Below, one piece after another: positions 24,552 to 35,990 of a stretch of DNA of 64,000 nt (within the stretch, counting starts at the first letter, position 1; every line of letters begins with the position of its first letter). The translations under genes and the position numbers were made by a program. Origin of the DNA: Diogma glabrata (lineage: Eukaryota > Arthropoda > Insecta > Diptera > Cylindrotomidae); contig OY856186.1 in the NCBI GenBank assembly GCA_963693315.1, positions 302,566,586-302,630,585 of the forward strand, given 5' to 3'. Below the pieces are notes generated by a model. It saw only the letters and a list, made by a program, of their open reading frames with translations. It was not told the origin of the DNA and did no database searches.

Positions 24552-24662
24552 CGAATCCTGAACAGTTTCCAGGGCTGCTGGATAATGTATGCTGGCATAC
24601 CGTGGGCGAGATATTCCTGCTTCAATGTGCTACAATCATATTTCCATATTTTTTCTGATGAA

Positions 24663-24717
24663 GTTCCCAAGCGGTCACCCGTTTAAGTTGTGATACTTCC
24701 CAATGTTGCTTAGCTTC
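24663..24717 (-). ncRNA. 5S rRNA-like half (pseudogene or promoter of the adjoining LINE)
   Basis: On the minus strand the sequence GAAGCTAAGCAACATTGGG, then a diverged middle, then CGGGTGACCGCTTGGGAAC matches the second half of eukaryotic 5S rRNA, roughly nucleotides 48-105. That span holds the internal control region (A box, intermediate element, C box). The 5' half of 5S is absent. It lies in the same orientation about 110 bp upstream of the LINE start codon at 24551. Confidence 0.7.
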
Positions 24718-26309
24718 CTTGTAAGTGATGTTGTTGACTTATCCACTTCTCCATCTCGCCCACTGCCTTAGTCATTGCATGTTTAGAAACCCAAAGTCGT
24801 GGATGCCCTAGGAAAGTTTGTCTCGGTGTTTAGATTCAACGATCTTTCCTTTTCCAATTTAATAAAAACTGTAGAACAGAACTCGGTAATCCAAGTTTCC
24901 CGAAGATAATCAATGTTAACATTAAAACTAGGTGTAACGTAACATTCATTAAAATATAAAAGAAAATTATTTATCTATATTGATAGCGTGGCTGCCAATG
25001 GATTCGAACATGGCACTAATAAGTAGGGTTCGACGCATCCAAAACGCGTAAAGGAGAAATGGCATTTTTATGAGATAAATCCAACCATACGTTCGAATTA
25101 AAAAAGTACAAATTATTTCCTTACTTTCTTGAGTTCACTTGCAAACAAAAATCCCAAAAAATTATTCATCTATGTTCATTTAGAGTTCATCTATGTACAT
25201 ATAGAGTTTAACGTTTCAAATATCTACCTACATGCATATTAGAGAATTCGATGTATCCACAAAAAAATTTCTCGCGTCAATTTTAAAGTTGTCGACTTTG
25301 AATTCGGATTTATAAAAAGTGGCACAACTTAGTCTTCTACTTCATTTCGTTTTATCACTTAATACACTCTCTTTTGTTCCAAGATTTTCATTTCATTTTG
25401 TTTTAATTTTAGAGAATGTTCTGTGATCTTGCACGACAGAGCGAAGTTACCCTTTTTGTATATCGTGTTATCATTTAAGGTGAATCTCTTGTACCATCCT
25501 GGCGGATTTCTTGCCAATATCACAAACGAGAAGAACACTCCATGACTTTAGTTTTTCAACTTCTCTGAAGACTTCTTATCTTAAACCTGGGAAAACGTTC
25601 AATGCAAATCAAACAACATATTTATTTAGAATATAATAGTTTCTTTACAAACTAAAGTTTAGTCGAACCCTTTCAGACAAATATAACATTACTGTTATAT
25701 ATTAGATTTTTTATATTTTTTAAGTCCTTTTTTATATTAATTCATAAATACAAAAAAAATTTGATTCCGATTGTCCATGACCAAAATGTTTTATTTAAAA
25801 TTTTTGTTTGTTGATATAATTGAATGGCAGATGTTACTTACTATCACGTAACTATAATATTTTTATGTATTTTATTTTAAATTTCTATTCAGTAAAAAAA
25901 TTATGATTGCAAGATTAAAATAATAAAATAAAAGATGTTATAGGTTTGTTGTATTGTACCCATTTTTTGTGTTATTTGGCTCCAAGATTACTAATTTCTG
26001 AAACAATAGTCATAAAGATCGAAGTCTATGTTTGGGGGATTTGTTTTTTAATCACCACAAACTATCCACAAATAATTTTTTTCGTTTAAAATTACATACA
26101 TTACAATTTTAAATACTAAACTCTTTACGTAATCACCCTGTTAATGAACTTCCAAATCACATTAATTTATTTGATTCGCTTTGTTCGTCTGTACACTTAT
26201 TTTGAAAGGGTGTGTAGAATTTATATAAAAAATAGTATATTTTGCTACAGGAAATGGAAATACAGTTTTTTTTCGTGAAATATTTCATGTAAAATATGAA
26301 AGTATATTG
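24718..26309. other. No gene recognised
   Basis: AT-rich; short imperfect duplications such as TTCATCTATGT(T/A)CAT near 25170-25200. Nothing is assigned. Confidence 0.35.
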
Positions 26310-26590
26310 TTTAATTAGGAGCTAAACTGCTACTTTTTGTGTTGAGTCTATAGTTTTGCCGACAATTACTGTTTTGAACAAATTCATAATCTCATGTTAT
26401 GTTACTTTAGTGCCGCCGTAAAAATATGAGAAAACATGGCGACACTATTTCTGCCGCCAAAAAAACAAATGGCACTACTTTACAGCCGCTTTGATTATAT
26501 GTCAAAAAACAAAGACTTTAACCTTCTCCCGAGCGGCAGAGAGAAAAAAGGCACTTTCACAGGGGTTTAAACCTACATGAAAATGGACTT
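26310..26590. mobile_element. Second copy of the 7.6-8.1 kb MITE family (inverted)
   Basis: Contains AGGAGCTAAACTGCTACTTTTTGTG and TGAGTCTATAG near 26315-26355 (compare 8040-8080). TTTACAGCCGC and CCGCCGTAAAAATATGA boxes, the inverse of the 31-bp units at 7684-7800, follow. It is more degenerate than the first copy. Confidence 0.55.
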
Positions 26591-26599
26591 CTCATATAC

Positions 26600-27342
26600 T
26601 ATCGTAGAAAAAGTAATATTTTGACTGTTTTTGTTTTTTCAATGTTAATATATGTTATAATATTAAATAAGACAACAATATTATAATTGCTTTCTTCTTC
26701 TCTTTCATAAGACATACATATTTAGATTTGTTTTATGAATATAATAATTGTCATATATGAAAGTTACTAAACTTAGCTTTTACTTATTTTTGTTTATTAC
26801 CATTACATTTACAGGTAATACTGCAAAATTAAAAAATAATTGTTTCATATTAGAGATCTGTATGGAGAAAATATAGTTCCCCAAAAACTATCAATAATTT
26901 ATTTTTTGTTTACTATTTTCATATATCAGTTAATTGTAGCAACGTTATTTTTAAACTAACAACTGTAACGCTAGGTTAGCAATGGTTCCAAATTAGTAAT
27001 TTATTAGAAATCTATGTCAATTTGATCAATAATTAGAATGTAATAATAACCGTGAGAATGTTTCGTAAGCAAATATTTGTTTTCCACATGGTTTGCTTTT
27101 TCTGAAAACCTAATGATTTTGCAATTTACAATCTTTGATCGTTTGAGTGACGGTTATTGCTTGCGAAACCATTGGTGTGGTGCTCGCACCTCTTAGGAGC
27201 TTGCTTGAAAAATATATTATTTAGAATGATAAAAAATCAATATTGCTATCGCATTTTAAAATAATTTAAAACCGTTGACCAACTCTTTTGCTGAATATTT
27301 AACTACTGGGAGATATTGATATTTAAGGAAAAGTGATTACCA
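26600..27342. other. No feature recognised
   Basis: AT-rich; no ORF or repeat assigned. Confidence 0.35.
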
Positions 27343-27533
27343 CTGAAAGCAAAGAATGGTCAGTACAAACTCTTCTGTGCCAACCGAATCTTTGCTGTCA
27401 CGTTGACATCGCATTCGGTTTTTATGTTTTCACGTTTTATTTTTAAAAATATGACAACTGAATTTGGAGTTATTGTGAGAACATTCGGTTGGCACAAAAG
27501 AGGATAGAGTGACCAAATTTTTCTTTCAGTGTA
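27343..27533. mobile_element. MITE with CACTGAAAG termini
   Basis: About 190 bp with inverted ends of roughly 50 bp. CACTGAAAG and CTTTCAGTG are outermost, with a CTGTGCCAACCGAAT / ATTCGGTTGGCACA pair further in. It is non-coding, and no convincing target duplication was found. Confidence 0.65.
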
Positions 27534-28071
27534 GATCCATTTATTTTCAATCTGGATCTATGTTTAATTTCTCTTAATGGATGAAAGTGATTTATTTAAA
27601 TATGATGCTAGTTGGCACAACGGCGATTGATCAAAAGCAACAACAAAAAGCCGTTAACTATAAATTTTTATTGACAATTCAACTCACTAAATAATGTTTC
27701 GATAAGGTCCAATAAAAACGCTTCATTTACTATTTTTTAACAAATCAAAACGAATTATTTCGATTATTTTTCTCTGGTGGGAAGGAACAGCGAATATTTT
27801 CGAATATTTTCGGCCTACTTAATATATTAATTTAAAACAAAAATTCACATATAAAATTATGTGAAAATTCAATTTGCAAATAGTAAAAATGTCCGTTTTC
27901 ATTCATTAATGATTGCATGTTTATGTTTATTTGTCAAAAATAAATTACAAATTTATAACATTTATGCGCCTACTAAGATGAAATTATATTTTATTATGTA
28001 TGATTATGTTGTATGAAATATGAAATAATGTTATTATTTCTGTTCGTTAAATTGTCTGCTAAATACAACTC

Positions 28072-28181
28072 GTCACCAAATTATTAGTCGATTATTTTTC
28101 AACTTTACCACTCATGCCATTTGACCTCAAATGACATTCGTAATAATGATTATGAAAAATAATCGACTATTATTTGACGAC
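28072..28181. mobile_element. Small palindromic MITE
   Basis: 110 bp with arms TCGTCACCAAATTATTAGTC(GATTATTTTTCA) and its inverse ending GACGA, around a 45-bp centre. It is flanked by AT-rich DNA without genes (27534-28071 and 28182-28597). Confidence 0.65.
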
Positions 28182-28597
28182 TCATGATATTATATATGAA
28201 TATTTATTATTTCAGATAATATTTTAAATAGCAAATGAAATTAACGCATAAACAATAGATACCAATTTTTACCGGTACCGGTAGCTTAGACTGCAATTTT
28301 GAAGTGAGATCATTTTATTTTCAGTTATCAAAAATATCAAATTTAATGAACGCAGAAAGAATTGGGGAGAAATTTTTTTTTCTCAATCGTCCATGTTAAC
28401 CTTCGATTTTTATGAATTATCAAAATCAATACTACGTTTTTCTTTTGCTATGCTTTGTGGTAAAACTAAGCTTTGAAGTTCGAACTATGGTTGTATGTAT
28501 CATCAAATTTAGAGAATCGATATTCCGAAAAATGCACCTATTTCATATAAATAAATTACAATTTTAAATTTTTTTTTATTCTGTTAATAAAACTATT

Positions 28598-29652
28598 GAT
28601 GAAAAACGTGATCTACGCAGGTGAAAAGTCGAAATTTGAGCGTGACCATTTTGATTTTCCTGAAACTTGACATATAAGTAGTATGGACAAAATAAAAAAT
28701 ACAACTTATTTTAAAATTTTTTAAAAGTGCATAGTTTGAGCAGGGCACCCCAACATGCATGAACAAAAACAAAAAATTTTAAAATCTCTCTCTAACCTTA
28801 CTTTAAAATATATCAAATTTACAAAGAGGCGTTAATTCGTGTTCTTGAGATATTTAATTTTAAAGATTTTTAGTCCGATTAAAATTCTAATTGTTCATTA
28901 TTTTCTCGAACTTCAGTGGTTAAAATTTTTTGATGATATAAATTGTTCGAAAAAATAATGAACAAATACAATTTTAGACGGACTAAAAATCTTTAAAATG
29001 AAATATCTCAAGAACACGAATTAACGCCTCTTTGTAAATTTGATATATTTTAAAGTAAGGTTAGAGCTATATTTAAAAAAAAAAAGTTAAAATTTAATTG
29101 ATTTTAAAATTTTTTGTTAATGAAAGTTGTTTGAAAAAATGAAGAAAAATTCGAATTTCAGTCGTACTAAAAATCTTTAAAATTAAATATCTCAAGAACA
29201 AAAATTATTGCCTCTGAGTTAATTTGATATATTTTAGAGTAAAGATAGAACTATTTTCAGAAAACAAATTAATTTAATTCCAATTGATCATCGACCCTAG
29301 CGCCATCTTTAAAAAAGTTTTTTTAATATTTTTATTTAAAATTTAATTATAAAAACAATAAATTAATTTTTTGTCAAAGGCCTAACTAATCATCTATCAA
29401 ACAGTAAAAAGTTTGATGAAATCGGTATAGCCGTTCTTGAGCAATTTAATTTCAAAGTTACATCGGATTGGCAGAATTTTCATTTTTCATGCATGTTGGG
29501 GTGCCCCCTGTGCTCAAACTATGCACTTTAAAAAAATTTTCAAATAAGTTGTATGTTTTATTTTGTCCATACTACTTATATGCCAAGTTTCAGGAAAATC
29601 AAAAATGGTCAAGTTTTCACAACTCTATCTAGAACACGTTTTTCATCTATTT
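28598..29652. mobile_element. Nested foldback element
   Basis: Outer arms at about 28598-28765 and 29479-29652 are inverted copies (TGCATAGTTTGAGC, GGGGTGCCC, GTAGTATGGACAAAAT). Inside, a second pair at about 28790-28885 and 28970-29072 (GAACACGAATTAACGCCTC) is inverted, and a third, diverged copy lies in direct orientation at 29158-29260. No ORF is conserved. Confidence 0.75.
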
Positions 29653-30329
29653 CACTTATTCACAAATTTGTTTCTGTTAATTCAGTACTTTCGTTAAACC
29701 AAATTACTGTACGATTAACTTCACAATATCGCATTTAATGTTCTTGTAATTGATCATTATCGTAATTTTGTTGTTGTTTGCGTTTTTGAATGCTTTTTTT
29801 GTTTTTTTCTCTTGTTTTCATGGTTACTGGTGCTGCCGCTTAATCATATAGTCACTTTTTAATACCTTCATATGTTGTGTTATGTGTACTAGAAGAAGTG
29901 GTTAATGGGCTGAATCATTGAGAATTTTCGTGAGTAGTGCCGAAAAAAATATCGATATATCTAGTAATATCGATTACTTATTTTGCTGATCCATGTTTAT
30001 TAGGAGAAATATGTAGCAAAAATCTCTATTTTGTTCAGTATAAAATATTGTATTACCGTTTGCTGGACATTCTTGCTCCAAAGGAGGACAGTCCTACGAA
30101 AAGGAGGATACGTGGCAACCCTATTGGTTGTTAAATTAGATGAAATCAGCTATGGACTGATCACTATACAAAACTAATCGATTAAGTTAAGCATGAAGTG
30201 AATCTCGACTATAAAATTGAGTGGATTGATGGATTGAGATTAAACCAACAGTTGAGACACTTGAACTTATTTACAGCCTACGTTATGAAACATATACAGC
30301 AATAAAAAAAAAATATTAAAAAAAAAGTA
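29653..30329. other. No gene recognised
   Basis: A 65-codon frame at 29937-30134 is not recognisable. Within it, AAGGAGGACAGTCC and AAGGAGGATACG form a short duplication. Confidence 0.35.
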
Positions 30330-30475
30330 TATAAAAACCTGTCCGTATTCGAATGCAACATTGTGTCCAAATTTCAAAGGAATCGGTCCAGTACTTTAGG
30401 AGATTGCCTATTTTGAACAAACGAACATATACATTTTTATTTATATAGATGAAGATAGATAGATAGAAGATGGAA
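30330..30475 (+). repeat. 3' tail of an RTE-type retroposon with GATA repeat
   Basis: The block CCAAATTTCAAAGGAATCGG, CCAGTACTTTAGGAGATTGCC and ACGAACATATACATTTTTAT, followed by AGATAGATAGATAGAAGA, has the form of the 3' untranslated end and microsatellite tail of RTE-type LINEs and their SINEs. No coding part is attached. Confidence 0.65.
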
Positions 30476-30579
30476 GATAAATTTTATTTTCAATGTTGTG
30501 TAGAATTGCAATTAAACGTTTTCTTCGCTTCTTCCCAATTTTGTGAAAATGTAGTTACACGTAAATGCTTTGGAGCCGA

Positions 30580-32720
30580 AGATATCAAAATATCCTTAAC
30601 CCAGACCGAAGTCTTGATATCTCAGATACCTATGTACTACATTCATAAGCTCAAACTGAAATTCTTACCCCCACTTTTTTTGTCATTTCTCGACGTTTTA
30701 GGACCTACTGATTCTAAAAATGCAAAAAAATATGTTTGTCTGTCTGCCGGCTAACGGCTGAAGGGATTTGAAAAATTTTGAGTTCTAAAAATAGGTACAC
30801 ACAATGGTAAGAGCCAAAAGGACATTCTATAAATAGGTACACTCAATGGTAAGAGCCAAAAGGACCATGTGTTCGATAACTGTACCGGAAGTGTGTCAAA
30901 AAAATCGTCAAGTGTGTCAAAAACGTTCATTTTAAGTGATAATGAGTAGGAACAAATGTGTATGTGAGATCAAAAACTAGACTATTGCATTATAACAAAA
31001 AAATGTTGTCAAGTGTGTCAAAAGAAAGATCTTTATTTATTTTTTTACCCAATTTTTTGGAAAAAAATAAAATTAATTATTTGTTTGTAATGAAATTTTA
31101 TTATTATTATTGAGAATTATGGCATTATAAGTTTGTCAAAAAAATAATGCCAAGTGTGTCAAAAAATGATTTCATTTATTTTTTTAGCCAATTTTTTGGA
31201 AAATAAATGTAGCTGTTTTTATGACGTAAATATAATTGAAAAAATTGGACATGGAAATTTTTGAATTTGTTATAATTTTTGCAATATTTTTGGAATTTTG
31301 AAAAAAGTTTTGATTTTTGATTTTGTAATAATTTTTGCAATATTTTTAGAATTTTGGAAAGTTTTAATTTTTGATTTTGTTATAATTTTGGCAATATTTT
31401 TAGAATTTTGAAATAAAAATAGAATTTTTGAATTTTATATATAGTTTTAGAATTTTGAAAAAAGTTTCAATTTTTGATTTTGTAAGAATTTTTGGAATAT
31501 TTTTAGAATTTTGAAAAATTGTAAATTTTATTATAATTTTATGGAATTTTGAAAAAAATTTCAATTTGTGATTTTGTAATAATTTTTGTAATATTTTTAG
31601 AATTTTGGAAAAAGTTTGGATTTTCAAGAATTTTTGGAATATTATTGGAATTTAGAAAAAGTTGAAATATTTGATTTCATTCTAATTTTTGGAATATTTT
31701 TAGAATTTTGAAAAAAGTTTTAATTTTTGATTTTGTTATACTTCTTGCAATATTTTTAGAATTTTGAAATAAAAAATAGAATTTTTGAATTTTATATATA
31801 TTTTTAGAATTTCGAAAAAAATTCCCAATTTTTGATTTTGTAATAATTTTTGGAATATTTTTAGAATTTTTAAAAATTTTAAATTTTTTAGTTTATTATA
31901 ATTTTTGGAATTTTGAAAAAAGTTTGAATTTTTGATTTTGTAATAATTTTTGGAATATTTTTAGAATTTTTAAAAATTTTAAACTTTTTAGTTTATTATA
32001 ATTTTTGGAATTTTGAAAAAAGTGAATTTTTGATTTTGTAATAATTTTTGCAATACTTTTAGAATTTTGGAAAAAGTTTGAATTTTTAAGAATTTTTAAA
32101 ATATTATTGGAGTTTAGAAAAAGTTTAAATATTTGATTTTAGTCTTTTGGAATATTTTTAGAATTTTGAAAAAAGTTTTAATTTTTGATTTTGTTATAAT
32201 TTTTGCAATATTTTTGGAATTTCGGAAAAATATAGAATTTTTGAATTTTATATATAATTTTAGAATTTTGAAAAAAATTTCAATTTTTGATTTTGTAATA
32301 ATTTTTGGAATATTTTTAGAATTTTTAAAAAAGTTTGATGTTTTTTACAATATTTTTGGTATTTTGAAAGAAATATGAATTTGTGATTTTGTATTATTTT
32401 CTCAAAACGCTAAATGGAGAGGTTTTTGAGTAGTTTGCTGAGTGTATCATCTTTTCACTAAATTATGTTAATTTATGATCTGTTATAATCTTCTGGCAAC
32501 GTATTGATGTTTCGTGTTAGTTTTGTAATAAATTTCTAAACAGAGATAAAAAATACTTGTACTTTAACAAGGAGTTATGTTTGATATACCTCGCTGCCCA
32601 AAACTAAAAACCATGTCCTCATAAAAGTTTTTTGTCGAAAACTATATCAAAATCCTTAACCCAGACCAAAGTCTTGATATCTCAGAGCTGTGAGATTTCA
32701 GTCCCTCCATATTTTTATAT
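30580..32720. repeat. Dispersed repeat, copy B, with an AT-rich 55-bp minisatellite
   Basis: The inverse of 21757-22560, expanded. The right end (32400-32720) carries GGAGAGGTTTTTGAGTAGTT and TTTCAGTCCCTCCATA. At the left, 30890-31200 has four or more AGTGTGTCAAAA boxes, and a duplicated AATGGTAAGAGCCAAAAGGA lies at about 30800 and 30848. The block AACCCAGACC-AAGTCTTGATATC occurs near both 30600 and 32660 in the same orientation. The core minisatellite is given separately. Confidence 0.8.
31240..32395. repeat. About 55-bp minisatellite, roughly 20 units
   Basis: The unit is built from TTTTTGATTTTGTAATAATT, TTTGCAATATTTTTAGAATT and TTGAAAAAAGTTT. Frames such as 31400-31627 (minus) and 32133-32378 (plus) stay open only because the unit lacks stops in some phases, and they are not considered genes. 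Confidence 0.8.
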
Positions 32721-32995
32721 TTAAATTGAATTTTGTTTTTATTTTGAATGCAATTATGGTTTTTCTTTCCTCTCTACTCTAGTAAAATTTTATTATTTAT
32801 CTATTTCATTATTTCATAATTTTAATTGTCGATTTTAACAGTGAACCTAGACTTAGATTCAGGTTGTCCAGCTGTTGAAGTAGTCAATTTCAATTTCAAT
32901 TTGAGTTTGTTCAATTTCAATTTGAGTTTGTTTGTTTTCGCATTACTGTGGTTTTCGTATGTATGTTTTTAATTGATATTTCTCTATGAATTAAA

Positions 32996-35863
32996 ATGGC
33001 AAAATTATCTATCAGCTATGCGAACATAAGAGGATTGAATATAAACCTTAATTCAGTCCATCTTTTTCTTGAAACTATGAAACCTGATATTTTGTTTTTA
33101 ACGGAAACGATTATCAGTGCGCGTGCTGTGACCTTAGATAAAAACAGATACCTTTGTCCCAATTATGAGCTTGAATCCTCTTTCTACATTAAGCATGGAG
33201 TTTGTGCTTATATTAGGGATACTATACCATATGTGAGATTAAATAAATTTGAATTAAATGCAAAATTTCACAATATGGTGTCACTAAAAATTAGTTGCCC
33301 AAGTCAAACGCTGTTTGTCTTTGGACTTTACCGTTCACCTAATTCACCTGAGAACTCTAATTTATTTCATGACTTATCTGAGAAGATAGATAGGTTGGTT
33401 GAGTATCCTAATGCAAAGTTTATAGTTCTTGGAGATTTTAATGTCCACAATAAAGAATGGCTTACACACAGCTCTAAAACTGACGAGGTTGGTAGACAGG
33501 CTGAGTTGTTTGCTCTTTATCACAATTTTACTCAAATAATAGACCTGCCAACCAGAGTTCCTGACATTCCTGGTCAAAGTAGTAATTTACTTGATTTATT
33601 TTTGACAAACGATCCATATCTGGTTCAATTTAAAATATCAGAACCAATGGGTGGTTCAGATCATAATTTGATCTCCACACAACTAAATATACAAATTCCA
33701 AAACAATTTAAAGCGAATCCTCGCAATGTTTGGGATTACAAAGCTGCGGATTGGCAAGGACTAAAAAGTTTTTTTAGATGTTTTCCTTGGAAACGCTATT
33801 GCCTTACCGGCCAAGACCCAGACATAGCTGCATCAAATTTTTCTGAAACTGTAATTGATGGTATGCACAGATTTATTCCTAATAAATTGATCATTTCGAA
33901 AACTGATCTATGGTTTTCTAGTAAATGCAAAAAAGCTATAAAAGTTAAAAAAAAGGCTTTTCGAAAGTTTAATCAAAACAAAACCGATGAAAACCTTAGA
34001 CAGTACCGTAAAGAGAGAAATTTATGTCGTAAGTTAATAGATGAAGAGAAACATCTATTTAATAGGAAAAAAGCATCTAAATTCGCAGAACATCCGACTG
34101 GTTCACGCAATTTCTATAAAGCCGCAAAGGCTGTCCAAAGCAACTTTTGTAAATCTTCCCTACCGCCTCTTGTTAATAGAGATGTCCCTATCATTGATCC
34201 AAAAGAGAAAGCTAATTTGCTTGGGCATTATTTCTCTTTAAATTCTACTTTAAAAGAACCTAATTTCCAACCTAAACCTATTTCTAAAGTTTCTTATAAA
34301 ATGAGGCGGATAATTTTTCGGAAAAACATTGTTCGAAAAATGCTTTTAAAAATCAATACTAACAAGGCAACAGGCCCTGATTTTATTTCTCCGATTATAC
34401 TTAAAACATTTGCTAGGGAGCTAGCACCAATCCTCACAAAAATCTTCTATTTGTCATATAAGAAAGGAATTTTTCCTGAAATTTGGAAAATGGCTAGTGT
34501 ACAGCCAGTTTCAAAAAAGGGCAGTAAGACTGATCCTACGAATTACAGACCCATTTCAATTTTATCGGTAGCTGCTGAAATTTTTGAGAAATATGTCAAT
34601 TTTAATTTAATGAGCTTCTTAGAATCTTCCAAATTAATTAATGAGAGACAATATGGATTTCGAAAAGGAAGAGCGACGGGAGATTTGCTGTCTTTTGTCA
34701 CTCATATCTGGAACAAGTCGCTTGAAAACTTTGGAGAAACATTCGGTGTTGCCCTTGATATTTCCAAGGCATTTGACAAAGTTTGGCATAACAACCTTAT
34801 ATGCAAATTGAGATCCTATGGTTTAGACGAGCAGCTTATATCTTGGACACAGAGCTTTATATCTGATCGAAAATTTCGGGTCAATGTTGACGGTGTATCA
34901 TCGAATACTTTTTCAACTAATGCAGGAGTTCCTCAGGGTTCCGCTTTGTCACCAACTCTTTTTCTTATCTATATTAATGATTTGTTGGACTCAACGGTTC
35001 ATCCTATACATAGTTTTGCTGATGATAGCACGCTTCATGCGTCTCATGAAGCACCTAAACTATATACACCCTTAGCGCTTAGTGAGTGTAGGTCAAAATT
35101 GATAGATTCCCTTAACACTGATCTTAAAACAATTATGGATTGGGGTATTGCTAACAGTGTTGAATTCAATACAAGCAAAACACAGGTTTGTCATTTTTCT
35201 AGGATAACGACACCCAATCCTTTTCCATTAACGTTTGGCCCCAAAAATCTTTTAGAGAATGAGTCTGTCAGACTTCTAGGAGTTGAGATTGAAAATAATA
35301 TGAAGTGGAATTCTCATATTTTTAATCTGGCTAAGAATGCTGTTCAAAAGTTAGGATTTTTGGGGCGATGTCGTAAGTTTTTCGATAGCGAACAACTTCT
35401 TTTAGTTTATAAATCTTTTATACGTCCCTGCATGGAATACTGTTCTCACATATGGGGTGGAGCTTACTTGAGTAGTCTCAACTGCCTTGATTCTGTACAG
35501 CAGCGTAGAGCTATTAAACTCATTGGTAACCCAAGTCTTACTAACGGTCTTGATTCCTTGCAGCACAGAAGAAATGTTGCTGATTTGACTATATTTTATA
35601 AATATATTATGGATGAACGAGCTTCTGAAGAGATCAAATCGATTTTACCTAAATCATCAAACCTTTCGCGTCACACCAGAGCAAACGTAGCAGCGCATCC
35701 CTTTACCGTTCAAATAATTAGGTGTAGAACTGTAGCCTTCCAACGTGACTTTTTCAACAGAGTCTCTCATCTTTGGAATGCCTTACCTTCCTGGGTTTTC
35801 CCTGATGAATTTAATCCTCAAGGCTTTAAAGTTAACGTTCATAAATTTCTCAGAGAATCTTAA
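32996..35863 (+). CDS. LINE ORF2: endonuclease plus reverse transcriptase (FADDST lineage)
   Basis: 955 codons, uninterrupted. Residues about 5-220 are an apurinic-type endonuclease: SYANIRGLN (Asn), LFLTETI (Glu), VLGDFNVHN (Asp, Asn), GGSDHNLI (Asp-His). The reverse transcriptase spans about 450-760: NYRPISILSV, QYGFRKGRATGD, ALDISKAFDKVWH (motif A Asp), NAGVPQGSALSPTLFLIYIN (motif B) and HSFADDSTLH (catalytic Asp pair). The thumb and C-terminus follow (SVRLLGVEIENNMKWN, IRPCMEYCSHIWGGA, VFPDEFNP). No RNase H or gag-like ORF1 is present, and only about 275 bp separate it from the 55-bp minisatellite, so the element is probably 5'-truncated before ORF2. It should act in cis on its own RNA at the target site. 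The clade is Jockey/CR1-like by motif, not proven. Confidence 0.95.
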   Translation: MAKLSISYANIRGLNINLNSVHLFLETMKPDILFLTETIISARAVTLDKNRYLCPNYELESSFYIKHGVCAYIRDTIPYVRLNKFELNAKFHNMVSLKISCPSQTLFVFGLYRSPNSPENSNLFHDLSEKIDRLVEYPNAKFIVLGDFNVHNKEWLTHSSKTDEVGRQAELFALYHNFTQIIDLPTRVPDIPGQSSNLLDLFLTNDPYLVQFKISEPMGGSDHNLISTQLNIQIPKQFKANPRNVWDYKAADWQGLKSFFRCFPWKRYCLTGQDPDIAASNFSETVIDGMHRFIPNKLIISKTDLWFSSKCKKAIKVKKKAFRKFNQNKTDENLRQYRKERNLCRKLIDEEKHLFNRKKASKFAEHPTGSRNFYKAAKAVQSNFCKSSLPPLVNRDVPIIDPKEKANLLGHYFSLNSTLKEPNFQPKPISKVSYKMRRIIFRKNIVRKMLLKINTNKATGPDFISPIILKTFARELAPILTKIFYLSYKKGIFPEIWKMASVQPVSKKGSKTDPTNYRPISILSVAAEIFEKYVNFNLMSFLESSKLINERQYGFRKGRATGDLLSFVTHIWNKSLENFGETFGVALDISKAFDKVWHNNLICKLRSYGLDEQLISWTQSFISDRKFRVNVDGVSSNTFSTNAGVPQGSALSPTLFLIYINDLLDSTVHPIHSFADDSTLHASHEAPKLYTPLALSECRSKLIDSLNTDLKTIMDWGIANSVEFNTSKTQVCHFSRITTPNPFPLTFGPKNLLENESVRLLGVEIENNMKWNSHIFNLAKNAVQKLGFLGRCRKFFDSEQLLLVYKSFIRPCMEYCSHIWGGAYLSSLNCLDSVQQRRAIKLIGNPSLTNGLDSLQHRRNVADLTIFYKYIMDERASEEIKSILPKSSNLSRHTRANVAAHPFTVQIIRCRTVAFQRDFFNRVSHLWNALPSWVFPDEFNPQGFKVNVHKFLRES

Positions 35864-35990
35864 TTTGCATTCCATTCTTATCCCTAGTTGGCATGGTATC
35901 TTCGGATATTCAGAGACGTTAATTTATAATTTATTATAATTAACACTAAACATGCCTAACTTTGAATAAAAAAAAAAAAAAAAAAAAAAA
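35864..35990 (+). repeat. LINE 3' UTR and poly(A) tail
   Basis: The 3' UTR after the ORF2 stop is about 105 bp and includes TTGGCATGGTATCTTCGGAT, also present in the truncated copy at 9.1 kb. It ends TTGAATAAA followed by about 22 A. A matching 5' target duplication was not found. Confidence 0.85.

Noticed and set aside
31240..32395. Coding repeats of a Phe/Ile/Lys-rich protein
   Set aside because: Open phases come from the AT minisatellite unit on both strands. There is no start context or conserved protein signal.
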